A DNA stretch of 64,000 nt from DATKDF01 sp963752045 (lineage in GTDB: Bacteria > Acidobacteriota > Vicinamibacteria > Vicinamibacterales > SCN-69-37), in NCBI GenBank assembly GCA_963752045.1, contig CAVVWN010000014.1, positions 434,001 through 498,000 on the forward strand. The letters run 5' to 3'. The notes beneath the pieces were generated by a model. The model made no database searches. It saw only the letters and a list, made by a program, of their open reading frames with translations, and was not told the DNA's origin. Of the stretch, positions 19,501 through 27,484 are shown one piece after another. The position numbers and the translations under genes were made by a program. The stretch's first letter is position 1; every line of letters begins with the position of its first letter.

Positions 19501-19916
19501 TCCAACTGGCACTGGGCCCGGTCGGCGGACTGCTCACACGAAGCGTCATCGTGCTGTCGGTGCTGCTCTTCGTCGACTGGGAAACACATGGCTGGACCAC
19601 GCGCCGGCTGACGGGCGCCCTCGTGCTCATCGTCTTCGGGTTCCTCGCGGTTGCGGCTCCGGGAGCCGGGGATGCAAGCGGCTGGATCCCGGCCGGTCTC
19701 GTCGGTGCGGCAACGCTTGCGGCCGCATACCTGCTGCTCTTGCGCGCCGACCTCACGATGGTGCCGCTCGCGCTCGGCACGACGGTCGTCGTCGGCCTCG
19801 TGCGCACGGCCGTGACGCAGCCCTTCCCGGGCGCGCTCCCGGGGGCGGTTGGTGCCGTGGTGGTCGCCGCTCTCGTCAGTTGGTGGATCTTCGCGGCGCT
19901 CCGCCGCCGCGCGTGA
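16593..19916 (+). CDS. CPBP-family intramembrane metalloprotease with duplicated ectodomain
   Basis: 1107 residues. The GTG at 16593 has a strong ribosome binding site (AAAGGAGG, 5 nt). An N-terminal helix leads to an ectodomain (about 30-235). A polytopic CPBP (Abi/CAAX-protease-like) domain follows, with the signature WEECMFR (Glu423, Glu424, Arg428), His464 in GAGHAPY and His502 in LHFAFD. A linker, another helix (about 590-608) and a second copy of the ectodomain come next (GIDVNRDEAARLAREAFAARG resembles DIAMDRETALRRAGELASRHG; PEDRPGASLDEADARALA resembles PEDDPGAALDAAAARALA). A final set of about eight helices lacks the catalytic motifs. The domain order is unusual; usual CPBP proteins are 200-300 residues. 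The substrate is unknown. Confidence 0.85.
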   Translation: MKRRAVWVLLAVLSAASAATAYLYFPQAFSILSLDIAMDRETALRRAGELASRHGLGPADYRQAASFSLDQGTQTFVELEGGGKEAFTRMMAGGLHAAYTWRVRHFQPGETTETLFRFRPDGSPYGFVERLPEDDPGAALDAAAARALAETRAATDWAVDLGPFTLVEEGQEIRPGGRVDHTFTYERAEPTLGEGRYRLRLSVAGDRLTEVTYFVRVPEAFTRRYASMRSANDTIGAASSFGMVLLYGIGGIGVGLFYMMRRRWVIWRPAVIWGVAIATLQTLAIANDWPLAWMSYDTALSYPAFMAQQFVTLAATFVGLSALFSLSFVAAETLTRRAFGKHPQLWRLWNREAGSSSTVLGLTAAGFLLVPVFLAYDVLLYLFATRTLGWWSPAESLLHPDVLASYVPWLGAISNSLQAGFWEECMFRAIPIAGAALIGDRFGKRGLFIVAAFVVQAAIFGAGHAPYPAQPAFARPVELILPSIGFGLLYLYFGLLPAIVLHFAFDVVWFALPIFASTAPGVWVQQLMVIVVTLVPLWVVFYRRIQAGRWTSLDVHARNAAWTPPAPPDHEEETHERPEYAIGARARAAWMGLGGLCLAGLAVAAIVSTPPDGIDVNRDEAARLAREAFAARGVALEPPWRLLLVPENGMGLGHAFVGETAGESTRQELVGRYLPAPRWRARVARFEGDVVDRAEEWLAFVGSEGNVGFIQHELPEDRPGASLDEADARALAVGAVRTAKGLDADAGDLREVSARPSKLSARTDWLFTFTDTTVDPLPDGEPRVSVGIAGDEVAAVSSFVYVPDDWMRERRGSDTIAAIVQVGAAALFGSVLVIAAALGIRAWSRGNYTPRLFLSAAALMFVVTVASTANNWPTLLDSLSTSQPFQLQLVALVASGIVAAILLAAVAGLALGYLPRRIPAHRLASRDAVRLGIAAGLVTAAASALAGWLQTPAWAEAPDVGPLGTYMPALQLALGPVGGLLTRSVIVLSVLLFVDWETHGWTTRRLTGALVLIVFGFLAVAAPGAGDASGWIPAGLVGAATLAAAYLLLLRADLTMVPLALGTTVVVGLVRTAVTQPFPGALPGAVGAVVVAALVSWWIFAALRRRA

Positions 19917-19938
19917 GCTGAACCGGTTTGCCTTTATT

Positions 19939-19957
19939 TATATTCGGATGTAATATA
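19939..19957. promoter_or_regulatory. Candidate PadR operator overlapping a -10 box
   Basis: TATATT-cggatgt-AATATA is an inverted repeat with 6-bp arms just upstream of the PadR gene. It contains TAATAT, a possible -10 box that ends 6 nt before the GTG start. This fits autorepression, with a leaderless or nearly leaderless mRNA. Confidence 0.5.
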
Positions 19958-19962
19958 TATCG

Positions 19963-20295
19963 GTGCCCGGGACCTTCCTCGCTGAATTCGAGCTTTACGT
20001 GATGCTGGCCGTCGCGCGGCTGGGCGAAGACGCCTACGGCGCGTCGATCCGGCGCGAAATCGAGGGCCGCACCGGCAGGCCCGTGTCGGTCGGCGCGCTC
20101 TACGCGACGCTTGGACGGCTTGGCGACAAGGGCTTGCTCCGCTTCAGGATCTCGGCACCCGAGCCGATGCGCGGCGGCCGCTCCCGCAAGCACTGCGCGC
20201 TCTCGCCGGCCGGAAAGGCCGCGCTCGAGCACTCGACCGAGATGCTCACGCGGATGATGGACGGCGTCGCCGTTGCCGGGAGGCAGTCGCGATGA
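19963..20295 (+). CDS. PadR-family transcriptional regulator
   Basis: 110 residues. The winged helix-turn-helix includes LAEFELYVMLAVARLGEDAYG, VSVGALYATLGRLGDKGLL and RKHCALSPAGKAAL, all typical of PadR. It overlaps the following permease gene by 4 nt (ATGA). In Acidobacteriota such PadR genes commonly precede large ADOP-type permeases, so it probably controls that gene. The start is a GTG with no ribosome binding site. An AT-rich palindrome lies immediately upstream. Confidence 0.93.
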   Translation: MPGTFLAEFELYVMLAVARLGEDAYGASIRREIEGRTGRPVSVGALYATLGRLGDKGLLRFRISAPEPMRGGRSRKHCALSPAGKAALEHSTEMLTRMMDGVAVAGRQSR

Positions 20296-23078
20296 ATCCG
20301 CAGTGGGGAGAGCCCCGCGTTCCTCGTCTGGCGCGCGCGCTCGTCGCGGTCGTGACGCCGGATGACGACCGCGCGTTCGTGCTCGCGGACCTCGGTGAGG
20401 AATACGCCCGCCTGCGCGCGGAGGCCGGCCCCTGGGCCGCGCGCGGCTGGTACTGGCGACAGGCCGTCGCGGCCGTGCGCCCCGGCCTTGGCCGCCGGTT
20501 CGCGCGCCGGACCACCGTGGTCGACCGCGTCGCGACTGACCGGCGCGCTCACTGGCCGGCAAGCCTCGGCGGAGATTTGAAGTACGCCGCCCGTCGCCTC
20601 CGTCAGGCTCCGCTCGTGGCCGTGGTCACCGTCGCCTCGCTCGGTCTGGGCATCGGCGCAACCACCACGGTGTTCTCCGTTGCGAACAGCCTGCTTCTTC
20701 GGACATCGTCGGCCATCACCGATCCCGACGGCGTCCTGTCCATCTATACGGTGGCGCAGTCCGATCCCGTCTTCGGTCAGACATCGTTCCCGGATTTCGT
20801 CACGCTCGACTCCGACGTTCAGTCGCTCGATACGGTTGCCGCCCTGCGCATCGGCGCCGTGCAGTACGGCGAAGGCGATGCGGCACGGCCCGTGATGGTG
20901 GAGATCGTCACGGCGGATTTCTTCGACGTGCTCGGCGCAAGACCGGCGCTCGGGCGCGTGTTCGCGCTGGAGGAAGCCCGACCTGGACAGGCCGAACGGG
21001 TGACCGTCGTGAGCCACGAGTTCTGGCAGCGCACGCTCGGCGGCCGGCCGAACGTGCTTGGCGAGCAGATACGGCTCGACGGCAAGCTATTCACGATCGT
21101 CGGCGTGGGTCCTGAGGGCCTCAAGAGCCGGATGGTCGAGATGAGCATCGCGGCCTGGGTGCCGGCCGGGCTGCCGGGCGGTTTCTATCACGCGACCGAC
21201 GGCGAAATCCGGGATCGTGCGGACCGCGAGTACGCCGTGCTGGCGCGGGCCGCGCCTGGCTACTCCGTCGAGCAGGTGGAAGCCGAGCTCGGGCTCCTTG
21301 CCGATCGCCTGCACGACGAGTACGGCGATGCGTGGGAGGATGCGCGCTCCCAGCCGCTCGCGTTTCGCGTCGTCGGCGCCAATCCCGGAGTGCTGCCGCC
21401 GGAATTCCGGTTTGCGTTCGGAGCCGCCGCGGCGGTCGCCTTGGCGGGCGCCTGCCTCATCCTCTTGATCGCGTGCGCGAACGTCGCGGGCCTGCTCCTG
21501 GCCCAGGGGCACGAGCGCCGCCAGGAAATCGCCGTGCGGGCCGCGCTCGGCGCCGGCCGGCGGCGTCTCATCCGCATGCTCTTCGTCGAAAGCGCCCTGG
21601 TCGCGCTGGCCAGTTGCGGCATCGGCGTGCTGGCCGCGCGCGCCATTCTCGCGTCGATGGGGTCGGTTGCGCTGCCCATCGCCGTTCCGCTCGAGTTCGA
21701 CTTCGGCCTCGACCTCCGCGTACTCCTCTTCGCGCTCGCCGTGTCAGCGGCAGCCTGCTTCGCCTTCGGCCTGCTGCCGGCGCTCTCGGGATCCCGAGCC
21801 GATCTGGTTCCGGCGCTCAAGGCCGGCCACGACGCGCCGGGCGGTGGCTCGTTCCGCTTGCGCCGCCTGCTCGTGGTCGCGCAGGTTGCCGCATCGCTCG
21901 TGCTCCTGGTTGGCGCCGGCCTGGTCCTGCGCTCGACGACGGCCGTCCTCGACGCGGACCTCGGCTTCGAACCCGACCGGATTGCCGTGGTCTCGAAGGA
22001 TCTCTCGTTCCAGGAGTACTCCGCGCCCGATGCCATGGTCGTGTTCAGGGAGGTCGCGGCGAGGATTGCCGCCAGTCCAGACGTGGAAGAGGTGGCGCTC
22101 TCGACGGCCGTCGAACGCGTCTTCGATGATTTGATGCTGGCCGAAGTGCGGCCCGATGGCTACGAGGCCGACGACGACGCCCCAATCCAGGTCCGCATGA
22201 ACGCGATCGACCCCTCCTATTTCTCGATGCTCCACATGACGCTCGCCTCCGGCAGACCGCTGACCGACGAGGACCGCCCTGGCGCCGAGCGCGTCGCACT
22301 GGTCAACCAGGCGTTCGTGGCGCGTTACTGGCCGGGGCAGCCGGCCGAGGGCCGTACGATTGGTCTCAGGAGCCTGCAACTCTCCGGCACGACGGTCCGC
22401 GGCTTGAACGACCAGTTGATGGTCGTGGGCGTGGTGCGCGACCCGGCCGAAATCCCTTCGAAGGAGAGCTGGAGCGAGCTGGGCGCGTCGACCGTCGTCG
22501 GCGTGAACGCGAAGATCTGGGTGCCACTGGCGCAACACCCGTCGACCGGGGTCGTGATTCACGCGAAGGCGCGAGCGACCGCGGCGGCCATCGTGCCCGT
22601 CCTCAGACGTGAGGCCGGCACCGACGATGTGTCGCTCATCGCCGCACAACCGCTCGAGCAGCTGATCTCGTTCCCGATGGTGGCGCAGGCTGCGGTCGGG
22701 CGCGCCATGCAATGGGGCGGCGCGTTTGCGCTCGTCCTCTCGTTCCTGGGTATCTACGGCATCGTCTCGTTTGCCGTCACCGAGCGGTCGCGGGAGATGG
22801 CCATCCGCAAGGCCATCGGCGCCAGGCCGGATCAGGTGATCCGGAGCGTGATGCGTCATGGGTTCACGCTGGCCGTCTGGGGAGTGGCGGCGGGACTCGT
22901 CATCACCGTCCCGCTCGCCTTCCTGATCCAGACCGAGCTGCCCGCCATCTACCCGCTCGATCCGGTGGCGTTCGGGGGCGGCGTCGGCGTGATTCTCGCC
23001 GCCGCGTTCCTCGCGAGCGGCATCCCCGCGCGCCGGCTCGCCGGCCTCGACCCGATGGCGGTCCTCAGGGACGAATGA
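20292..23078 (+). CDS. ADOP-type fused MacB/FtsX permease
   Basis: 928 residues. A short N-terminal cytoplasmic region (about 1-95) precedes a MacB periplasmic core domain and FtsX domain, then a second such pair. The first helix is VAVVTVASLGLGIGATTTVF. Three helices near residues 380-500 (AAAVALAGACLILLIACANV; then VALASCGIGVLAA) form the first FtsX unit. The C-terminal unit (GGAFALVLSFLGIYGIVSFA and SREMAIRKAIGARPDQVI) forms the second. No ATPase is encoded nearby. Such orphan permeases may work with a distant ATPase in export of peptides, lipids or drugs. The 3' end overlaps the next (convergent) gene by 14 nt. Confidence 0.93.
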   Translation: MNPQWGEPRVPRLARALVAVVTPDDDRAFVLADLGEEYARLRAEAGPWAARGWYWRQAVAAVRPGLGRRFARRTTVVDRVATDRRAHWPASLGGDLKYAARRLRQAPLVAVVTVASLGLGIGATTTVFSVANSLLLRTSSAITDPDGVLSIYTVAQSDPVFGQTSFPDFVTLDSDVQSLDTVAALRIGAVQYGEGDAARPVMVEIVTADFFDVLGARPALGRVFALEEARPGQAERVTVVSHEFWQRTLGGRPNVLGEQIRLDGKLFTIVGVGPEGLKSRMVEMSIAAWVPAGLPGGFYHATDGEIRDRADREYAVLARAAPGYSVEQVEAELGLLADRLHDEYGDAWEDARSQPLAFRVVGANPGVLPPEFRFAFGAAAAVALAGACLILLIACANVAGLLLAQGHERRQEIAVRAALGAGRRRLIRMLFVESALVALASCGIGVLAARAILASMGSVALPIAVPLEFDFGLDLRVLLFALAVSAAACFAFGLLPALSGSRADLVPALKAGHDAPGGGSFRLRRLLVVAQVAASLVLLVGAGLVLRSTTAVLDADLGFEPDRIAVVSKDLSFQEYSAPDAMVVFREVAARIAASPDVEEVALSTAVERVFDDLMLAEVRPDGYEADDDAPIQVRMNAIDPSYFSMLHMTLASGRPLTDEDRPGAERVALVNQAFVARYWPGQPAEGRTIGLRSLQLSGTTVRGLNDQLMVVGVVRDPAEIPSKESWSELGASTVVGVNAKIWVPLAQHPSTGVVIHAKARATAAAIVPVLRREAGTDDVSLIAAQPLEQLISFPMVAQAAVGRAMQWGGAFALVLSFLGIYGIVSFAVTERSREMAIRKAIGARPDQVIRSVMRHGFTLAVWGVAAGLVITVPLAFLIQTELPAIYPLDPVAFGGGVGVILAAAFLASGIPARRLAGLDPMAVLRDE

Positions 23079-24009
23079 ACCCGCTGTCCGCGGCCAGCGG
23101 GCGCGGGCTCACAGCGATCCGGACGTCTTTTCGATCGTAGAGCACGAGCTCCTCGCCGCGTTCGGCAATCAGCTGGTCGAAGTGCTCGACGATCCGGTCC
23201 CGGCGTGCCAGAAGACCTTCCAGCTCGGCACCGTCGAGCACGCCTGTCATGACCTTCTTCAGCGTCTCGAGGGTGAGGTCCATGAGTCCCTGATAGACCT
23301 GCCGGTCCAGGCGCACGCCGAGGTTCTCGGGAGCCCGCAGCGTCTTCTGCGGCCGGAACGCGCGCGTGAAGTCGATCAGATGCAGCCGCCAGGCGCTCGT
23401 GATCAGGAAGTTCCCGAGATTCGGATCGGTGTTGTAGATGAGCTCGGTGAAGACCCTGGCCGTCGACATCTCGCCAGCCCAGCTCGAGACGTCGGGGGGT
23501 GTGATCTGCTTCTCGTACCGCTCCCGCTCCATCATCTGCACGTCATCGACCCACCAGGTCACCGCAGCTGGCTTTCTGCTGACGGTGCGTTCGACGGATA
23601 CCGGCACCATGTTCATGTGGAGCAGCCGGTCGAGGCGGTATCCGGCGATGTTGAACTTGTAGCTGTCGCGGAAGTTGATTTCCGCTGGTTGCCCGCGCAG
23701 CCGAGTGACGCCTCTGTTGAACACGTCGACGTCCTGAATGTGCGCGTCGTGCCTCGAGCGGCCATCGTCGAGGGTCGCGCGCCTGCTGTTGGTGACGCCC
23801 ACGCCGATGTCCTCCACCTTCACGATCTCCGCGGTGCTGAGGAAGGCTTCTTTCTCGACGTCGGTCCAGGCGGTGAACGGGCGGTCCTGAACGTCGTGGT
23901 CCGGTGCCGCGCCTGGCGTCGTGCTGCTGAGGGCCACGAGCAGAGCGCAGCAGGCAGCGGCGAAGACCAGGTGACCACTGCGAATTCTCGTTCCTGCGTC
24001 GTTGGTCAT
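23065..24009 (-). CDS. Exported protein with a FAM20C/HipA-like kinase-fold signature
   Basis: 314 residues from the ATG at 24009, which has AGGAGG 8 nt upstream. A signal peptide (HLVFAAACCALLVALSS) is followed by a globular domain. The block KFNIAGYRLDRLLHMNMVP and the later YNTDPNLGNFLITS and LHLIDFTRAFRP resemble the ATP-binding and catalytic regions of atypical kinases of the FAM20C/HipA/PI-kinase type: Asp and Asn in DPNLGN as the catalytic-loop pair, and Asp in IDF as the DFG-like metal ligand. The assignment rests on motif resemblance only. If right, it is a kinase acting outside the cytoplasm. No partner gene is evident. Confidence 0.55.
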   Translation of the reverse strand: MTNDAGTRIRSGHLVFAAACCALLVALSSTTPGAAPDHDVQDRPFTAWTDVEKEAFLSTAEIVKVEDIGVGVTNSRRATLDDGRSRHDAHIQDVDVFNRGVTRLRGQPAEINFRDSYKFNIAGYRLDRLLHMNMVPVSVERTVSRKPAAVTWWVDDVQMMERERYEKQITPPDVSSWAGEMSTARVFTELIYNTDPNLGNFLITSAWRLHLIDFTRAFRPQKTLRAPENLGVRLDRQVYQGLMDLTLETLKKVMTGVLDGAELEGLLARRDRIVEHFDQLIAERGEELVLYDRKDVRIAVSPRPLAADSGFIRP

Positions 24010-24068
24010 GGCAACAGCCTCCTGATGTCGGCAGCGGTCAGTGGTGGCCGCCATTCGAGTCTACGGCG

Positions 24069-24353
24069 TCACAGCCGTCCGGGCCACTTCCGCCGGCCAT
24101 CGAACACGGCGATGATCTCGAGGCAGCCGGCGCGGAGACGGTAGACCACGAGATACGGCGTGCCAGGCACGACAAGCTCGCGCGTTCCGCCGATGCGGCC
24201 CGGCCGGCCGAGGCCAGGGTAATCAGCCAGCAGGGAGACCGCAGCCAGGATCGCCGCGGCCACGTCCTGCGCCGCCTGCGGCCGCTCTCGTGCGATGTAC
24301 GCGCGCAGATGCCGCAGGTGTCGAACGGCCCGGATTGACCAGACGGTCGTCAC
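24069..24353 (-). CDS. ParE/RelE-type toxin
   Basis: 94 residues from the GTG at 24353. The pattern AVRHLRHLRAYIARERPQAA, LLADYPGLGRPGRIGGTREL and PYLVVYRLRAGCLEIIAVFDGRRKWP is that of the ParE branch of the RelE superfamily. Members poison gyrase or cleave mRNA on ribosomes. It overlaps the upstream antitoxin gene by 4 nt, the usual operon order (antitoxin first). Confidence 0.9.
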   Translation of the reverse strand: MTTVWSIRAVRHLRHLRAYIARERPQAAQDVAAAILAAVSLLADYPGLGRPGRIGGTRELVVPGTPYLVVYRLRAGCLEIIAVFDGRRKWPGRL

Positions 24354-24610
24354 GACCGGGGCGCTTTGCGCTCGCGGCGCTGGCCCCAGGACCTCAGCCA
24401 ATCGGCGACGGCCTCGTGGCTCACGACGCGACCGCGATCGAGATCCCCCAGACCGGCCTCAATCTCGTCGAGCTGCCAGCTCTCGGCCTCGACGTATGCG
24501 GTGATGGCTTCGGCGGCCAGGAACGACTTCGACCGCCGCGCCCGCTTGGCCAGCGCGTCGAGCCGCTTGCGGGTTTCCTCGTCAATTCGAAGGGAGAGTG
24601 TCGTGCTCAT
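24350..24610 (-). CDS. Ribbon-helix-helix antitoxin
   Basis: 86 residues from the ATG at 24610. The N-terminal STTLSLRIDEETRKRLDALA is a ribbon-helix-helix DNA-binding motif followed by RRSKSFLAAEAITAYVEAES. The C-terminal part would wrap the toxin encoded just downstream. It should repress its own operon. An in-frame extension upstream of this start exists but lacks recognisable sequence. Confidence 0.88.
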   Translation of the reverse strand: MSTTLSLRIDEETRKRLDALAKRARRSKSFLAAEAITAYVEAESWQLDEIEAGLGDLDRGRVVSHEAVADWLRSWGQRRERKAPRS

Positions 24611-24711
24611 GGCATGTGTGTCAGGTTGTGTACAACATAACACGTTTCCCGACTGGCTTCGCCTCCGGGCCCATGGAGTCCGGCGCCGTCGCGGCCGTAG
24701 CGGGCGCGGAC

Positions 24712-25682
24712 TCACAGCTCGAGCGTCGTGCCGAGGCCCTTCGTCCGTGCCCGGCGGTACACCTCGGGCGCGACCGCCATGTCGTCGAGCGCCAGACCCA
24801 GGTTCATGGCCAGGGTGCGGTCGCCCGGCAGCGTGCGACCGGTCCTGAGTCCCGCCACGAGCTCGCCGAGATCCGAATGCGGATCCGGCGTCTGCTGAAA
24901 GTACCCCACGCTCCTGTAATAGTGGAACTGCGCGTGGTCGTCCGTGCTGATGTGATCCATCTCTGCCATTGCCGCCGGCCGCCAGTACGAATCGAAGTCC
25001 ACGGCCGATCCGAAGCCACCCAGTTTGAGCCAGCCCGCGTCGATCGTGGGCGAGGGTTTCTTCAGGATTGGACCGGCAGTGACGACGATGTCGCTGTCGA
25101 TCACGGCATCGCGCGGCTGATCGACGGGAGTCACGTCGACACCGAGTTTGGCAGACATCTCTTCCGCGTACCGCTCCCGCACCGCTGGAACGATGTCGTA
25201 GGCCAAAACGCGGCGAATTGGAAAGACCGCGGCGAAAGCTTCGAGGTGGGTGCGGCCCTGCACGCCACAGCCAAGGATGCCGACGACCTCGCTCTCGGGC
25301 CGCGCGAGGTACTGGCTGACAGCGCGCTTGCTGCGCCTGTCCGGTACGCCGTGATCCACGTGCAGTCCATCACGCAGTACGGCAGTCCGGTCTCGGCATC
25401 GTTCAGCACGATGAGGCCGCTGATGTACGGCAGGCCGCGCGCGACGTTCTCCGGAAAGCCGCTGACCCACTTGATGCCCGCGGCCTCGAGCGCCGGGATG
25501 TACGCCGGCATCGCATGGATGAAGGCGTCCGGGCGGGGGTGAATGCCGGGCTTGGGCGGCATCTCGACGCGCCCGGCGCCTTTCTCACGAAAGGCCGTCT
25601 CGAGCAGGCCGATGATCGCCGGCATGTCGAGCGCCACAGCCTCGACGTCGGCGCGCGAGAGGTACAGGAGGGGGTTTGACAT
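24712..25682 (-). CDS. Ornithine cyclodeaminase/mu-crystallin family enzyme, frameshifted
   Basis: Two overlapping frames make one protein of about 322 residues. The first half (25682 down to about 25311) has LYLSRADVEAVALDM, IKWVSGFPEN, LIVLNDAETGLP and TAYRTGAAS. The second has the NAD-binding VVGILGCGVQGRTHLEAF and DIVVTAGP. A single missing base near 25311, between ALSA and YLARPESE, explains the break. Family members are NAD-dependent cyclodeaminases, alanine dehydrogenases or imine reductases; the substrate is unclear. A repeat (25683-25714) follows directly upstream. Confidence 0.82.
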
Positions 25683-25714
25683 GGCGCTGGGCGCTGGGCG
25701 CTAGGCTCTAGGGC
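25683..25714. repeat. GGCGCTGGGCGCTAGG repeat
   Basis: A short tandem block of GGCGCTGG and GGCGCTAGG units between the cyclodeaminase start and the end of the DJ-1-like gene. It shares its unit with the block at 14441-14495. Confidence 0.6.
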
Positions 25715-26292
25715 TTGTGGTCTATCCGCGTGCCGAGCGCGGTGAGAAACTGCGCGATCCATGCCGGATGCGCCGGCCAGGCGGGCGCCGTGACGAAGGT
25801 TCCGTCCGTGACCGCGGCATCGATCTTGATGTCGGCGTAGGTTGCGCCAGCCAGTTCCACCTCGGGAGCGCAGGCCGGATACGCGCTGATGCGCTTTCCC
25901 TTGATGACTCCTGCCGCCGCCAGCAGTTGCGCGCCGTGGCAGATCGCGGCAATGGGCTTGCCGGCGTCGGCGAAGTGCTTCACCACCTCGAGGACACGGG
26001 GGTTGAGGCGCAGGTACTCGGGCGCGCGTCCGCCCGGTACGACGAGCGCGTCATAGTCCGACTCGCGGACGTCATCGAACGTGGCGTTGAGCGCAAAGTC
26101 GTGACCGCGTTTCTCAGAGTACGTCTGGTCGCCCTCGAAATCATGCACCGCCGTTCGAACCGACTGGCCGGCGGCCTTGCCCGGACACACCGCGTGCACG
26201 GTGTGGCCCACGGCCTGAAGGGCCTGAAACGGCACCATCACCTCGTAGTCTTCGACGTAGTCGCCGACCAGCATCAGGATCTTCCTTCCCAT
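25708..26292 (-). CDS. DJ-1/PfpI-family protein
   Basis: 194 residues from the ATG at 26292, preceded by GGAGGAG. The family signature includes KILMLVGDYVEDYEVMVPF, DALVVPGGRAPEYL and the nucleophile elbow AAICHGAQLLAAAGV, with the reactive Cys followed by His. Members act as glyoxalase III or deglycase-like enzymes, chaperones or peptidases; the exact role cannot be read here. It is transcribed toward the cyclodeaminase, and a small repeat overlaps its stop. Confidence 0.92.
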   Translation of the reverse strand: MGRKILMLVGDYVEDYEVMVPFQALQAVGHTVHAVCPGKAAGQSVRTAVHDFEGDQTYSEKRGHDFALNATFDDVRESDYDALVVPGGRAPEYLRLNPRVLEVVKHFADAGKPIAAICHGAQLLAAAGVIKGKRISAYPACAPEVELAGATYADIKIDAAVTDGTFVTAPAWPAHPAWIAQFLTALGTRIDHKP

Positions 26293-26359
26293 CGCCACTC
26301 CTCCCGCACACAGGTTCGCACCTACGGCATCAGGATACCGCGATCGCTTCAACCCGAGC

Positions 26360-27040
26360 TCAGCGGACGTGTCGGACGCTCACGGCGAGCTGCCCGTTGA
26401 CGATGGTCGTGTCGTAGTCGGGCAACGCCCTCACGTAGGCGTAGTAGTCGGCACCCTGACCTCCCCGTCGTCCGCGACCGCCGCTGCCCGAGACGTTGTG
26501 TGCGGTCAGCACCCCATTGGGCGTCAGCCTGGGCAGGACCGCCTTCGCGTAGTTCACGTACCAGTCCTTGTCGGCGTCGATGAACACGAAGTCGAACGGC
26601 CCCTCGAGCGCGGGCACGAGCTCGTGCGCGTCACCGAGTCGGGCGTCGATGAACGCCGCGACGCCGGCCTCCTCGAAGTTACTCAGCGCTTCCCGGTGCC
26701 GGCGCTCGTCGATGTCGATCGTGATGAGCTTCCCGCCGGTCTTCGAGAGCGCCCACGCAATCCAGATGCCCGAGTGGCCGGTAGACGTCCCAATCTCGAG
26801 CGCGCGCGTGAGCTGATGCTTCACGATGAGATCGTGGACCGCGCGGCCGTCGGCATCGGGCACGTTCAGGTCCTGCCACGTGCCACGCCGACTGGCGAGA
26901 AACGTCGTGACCCGCAGGTCGAGCGCCGTCTGAGCTTCGGCGGACAGTTGCGCGATTCGAGCTTCGACCGAGCTGACGCTCACGGTCATCGGGCCGACGG
27001 CCAGACCGAAGAGCAGGATCGCGATGAGGGTTCTGGACAT
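26360..27040 (-). CDS. Exported O-methyltransferase (SAM-dependent, type 3)
   Basis: 226 residues from the ATG at 27040, with GGAGGT 5 nt upstream. A hydrophobic N-terminal segment (TLIAILLFGLAVGPMTVSV) looks like a signal peptide or anchor. The methyltransferase core follows: RALEIGTSTGHSGIWIAWAL (SAM binding), KLITIDIDERRHREAL, and the acidic pair FDFVFIDADKDWYVNY typical of catechol-type enzymes. An exported member of this normally cytoplasmic family is unusual; the start choice depends on the strong ribosome binding site. Substrate unknown. Confidence 0.88.
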   Translation of the reverse strand: MSRTLIAILLFGLAVGPMTVSVSSVEARIAQLSAEAQTALDLRVTTFLASRRGTWQDLNVPDADGRAVHDLIVKHQLTRALEIGTSTGHSGIWIAWALSKTGGKLITIDIDERRHREALSNFEEAGVAAFIDARLGDAHELVPALEGPFDFVFIDADKDWYVNYAKAVLPRLTPNGVLTAHNVSGSGGRGRRGGQGADYYAYVRALPDYDTTIVNGQLAVSVRHVR

Positions 27041-27484
27041 CACGCACCTCCACGCAGGGGGACTCTTGTTGTTACGAGCCCGTGGAAGCAGCTGCTTACG
27101 GCCGATCCCCTCCAGGGCGGGCAGCACCGGCGCGGACGGAAGCTCGAGCTGGCCGTCGATGCTCACAGTCCCGGCCATCGTCGAAGAACTGTCCTCGAAG
27201 AGAATCTCGGCCGCCACCGATTCGTTGTTCTGCGTGAAACGGTCGTTGTGGGCGAAGACGGCGCCGACAGCGAGCACGTCCGGATCACAGAAGAGGCCGC
27301 TCGGCGCTGCGAACGGTCTCGGCGCCCTGAGGAAGTGACACGACGCCCTCGCGAGATGTCCCGTGGAACCGTCCTCGGGCCCCGACTCGCCGCGGCGCGC
27401 GGAGGCCGGAAGGCATGCGTCTTGCAGTGATGCAATCAGGAATCGGAGGCTCACGACACCTGCCGTGAGCAGGGAGCGTGCGCA
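27041..27484. other. 444-bp gap without a recognisable gene
   Basis: The gap separates the methyltransferase and the lipoprotein gene, which point away from each other. Open frames cross it on both strands, but none has a start with a ribosome binding site or a family I recognise. It should hold both promoters. Confidence 0.5.

Noticed and set aside
26369..27430. 353-codon plus-strand frame opposite the methyltransferase
   Set aside because: No domain; the minus strand has SAM-binding and catalytic motifs.
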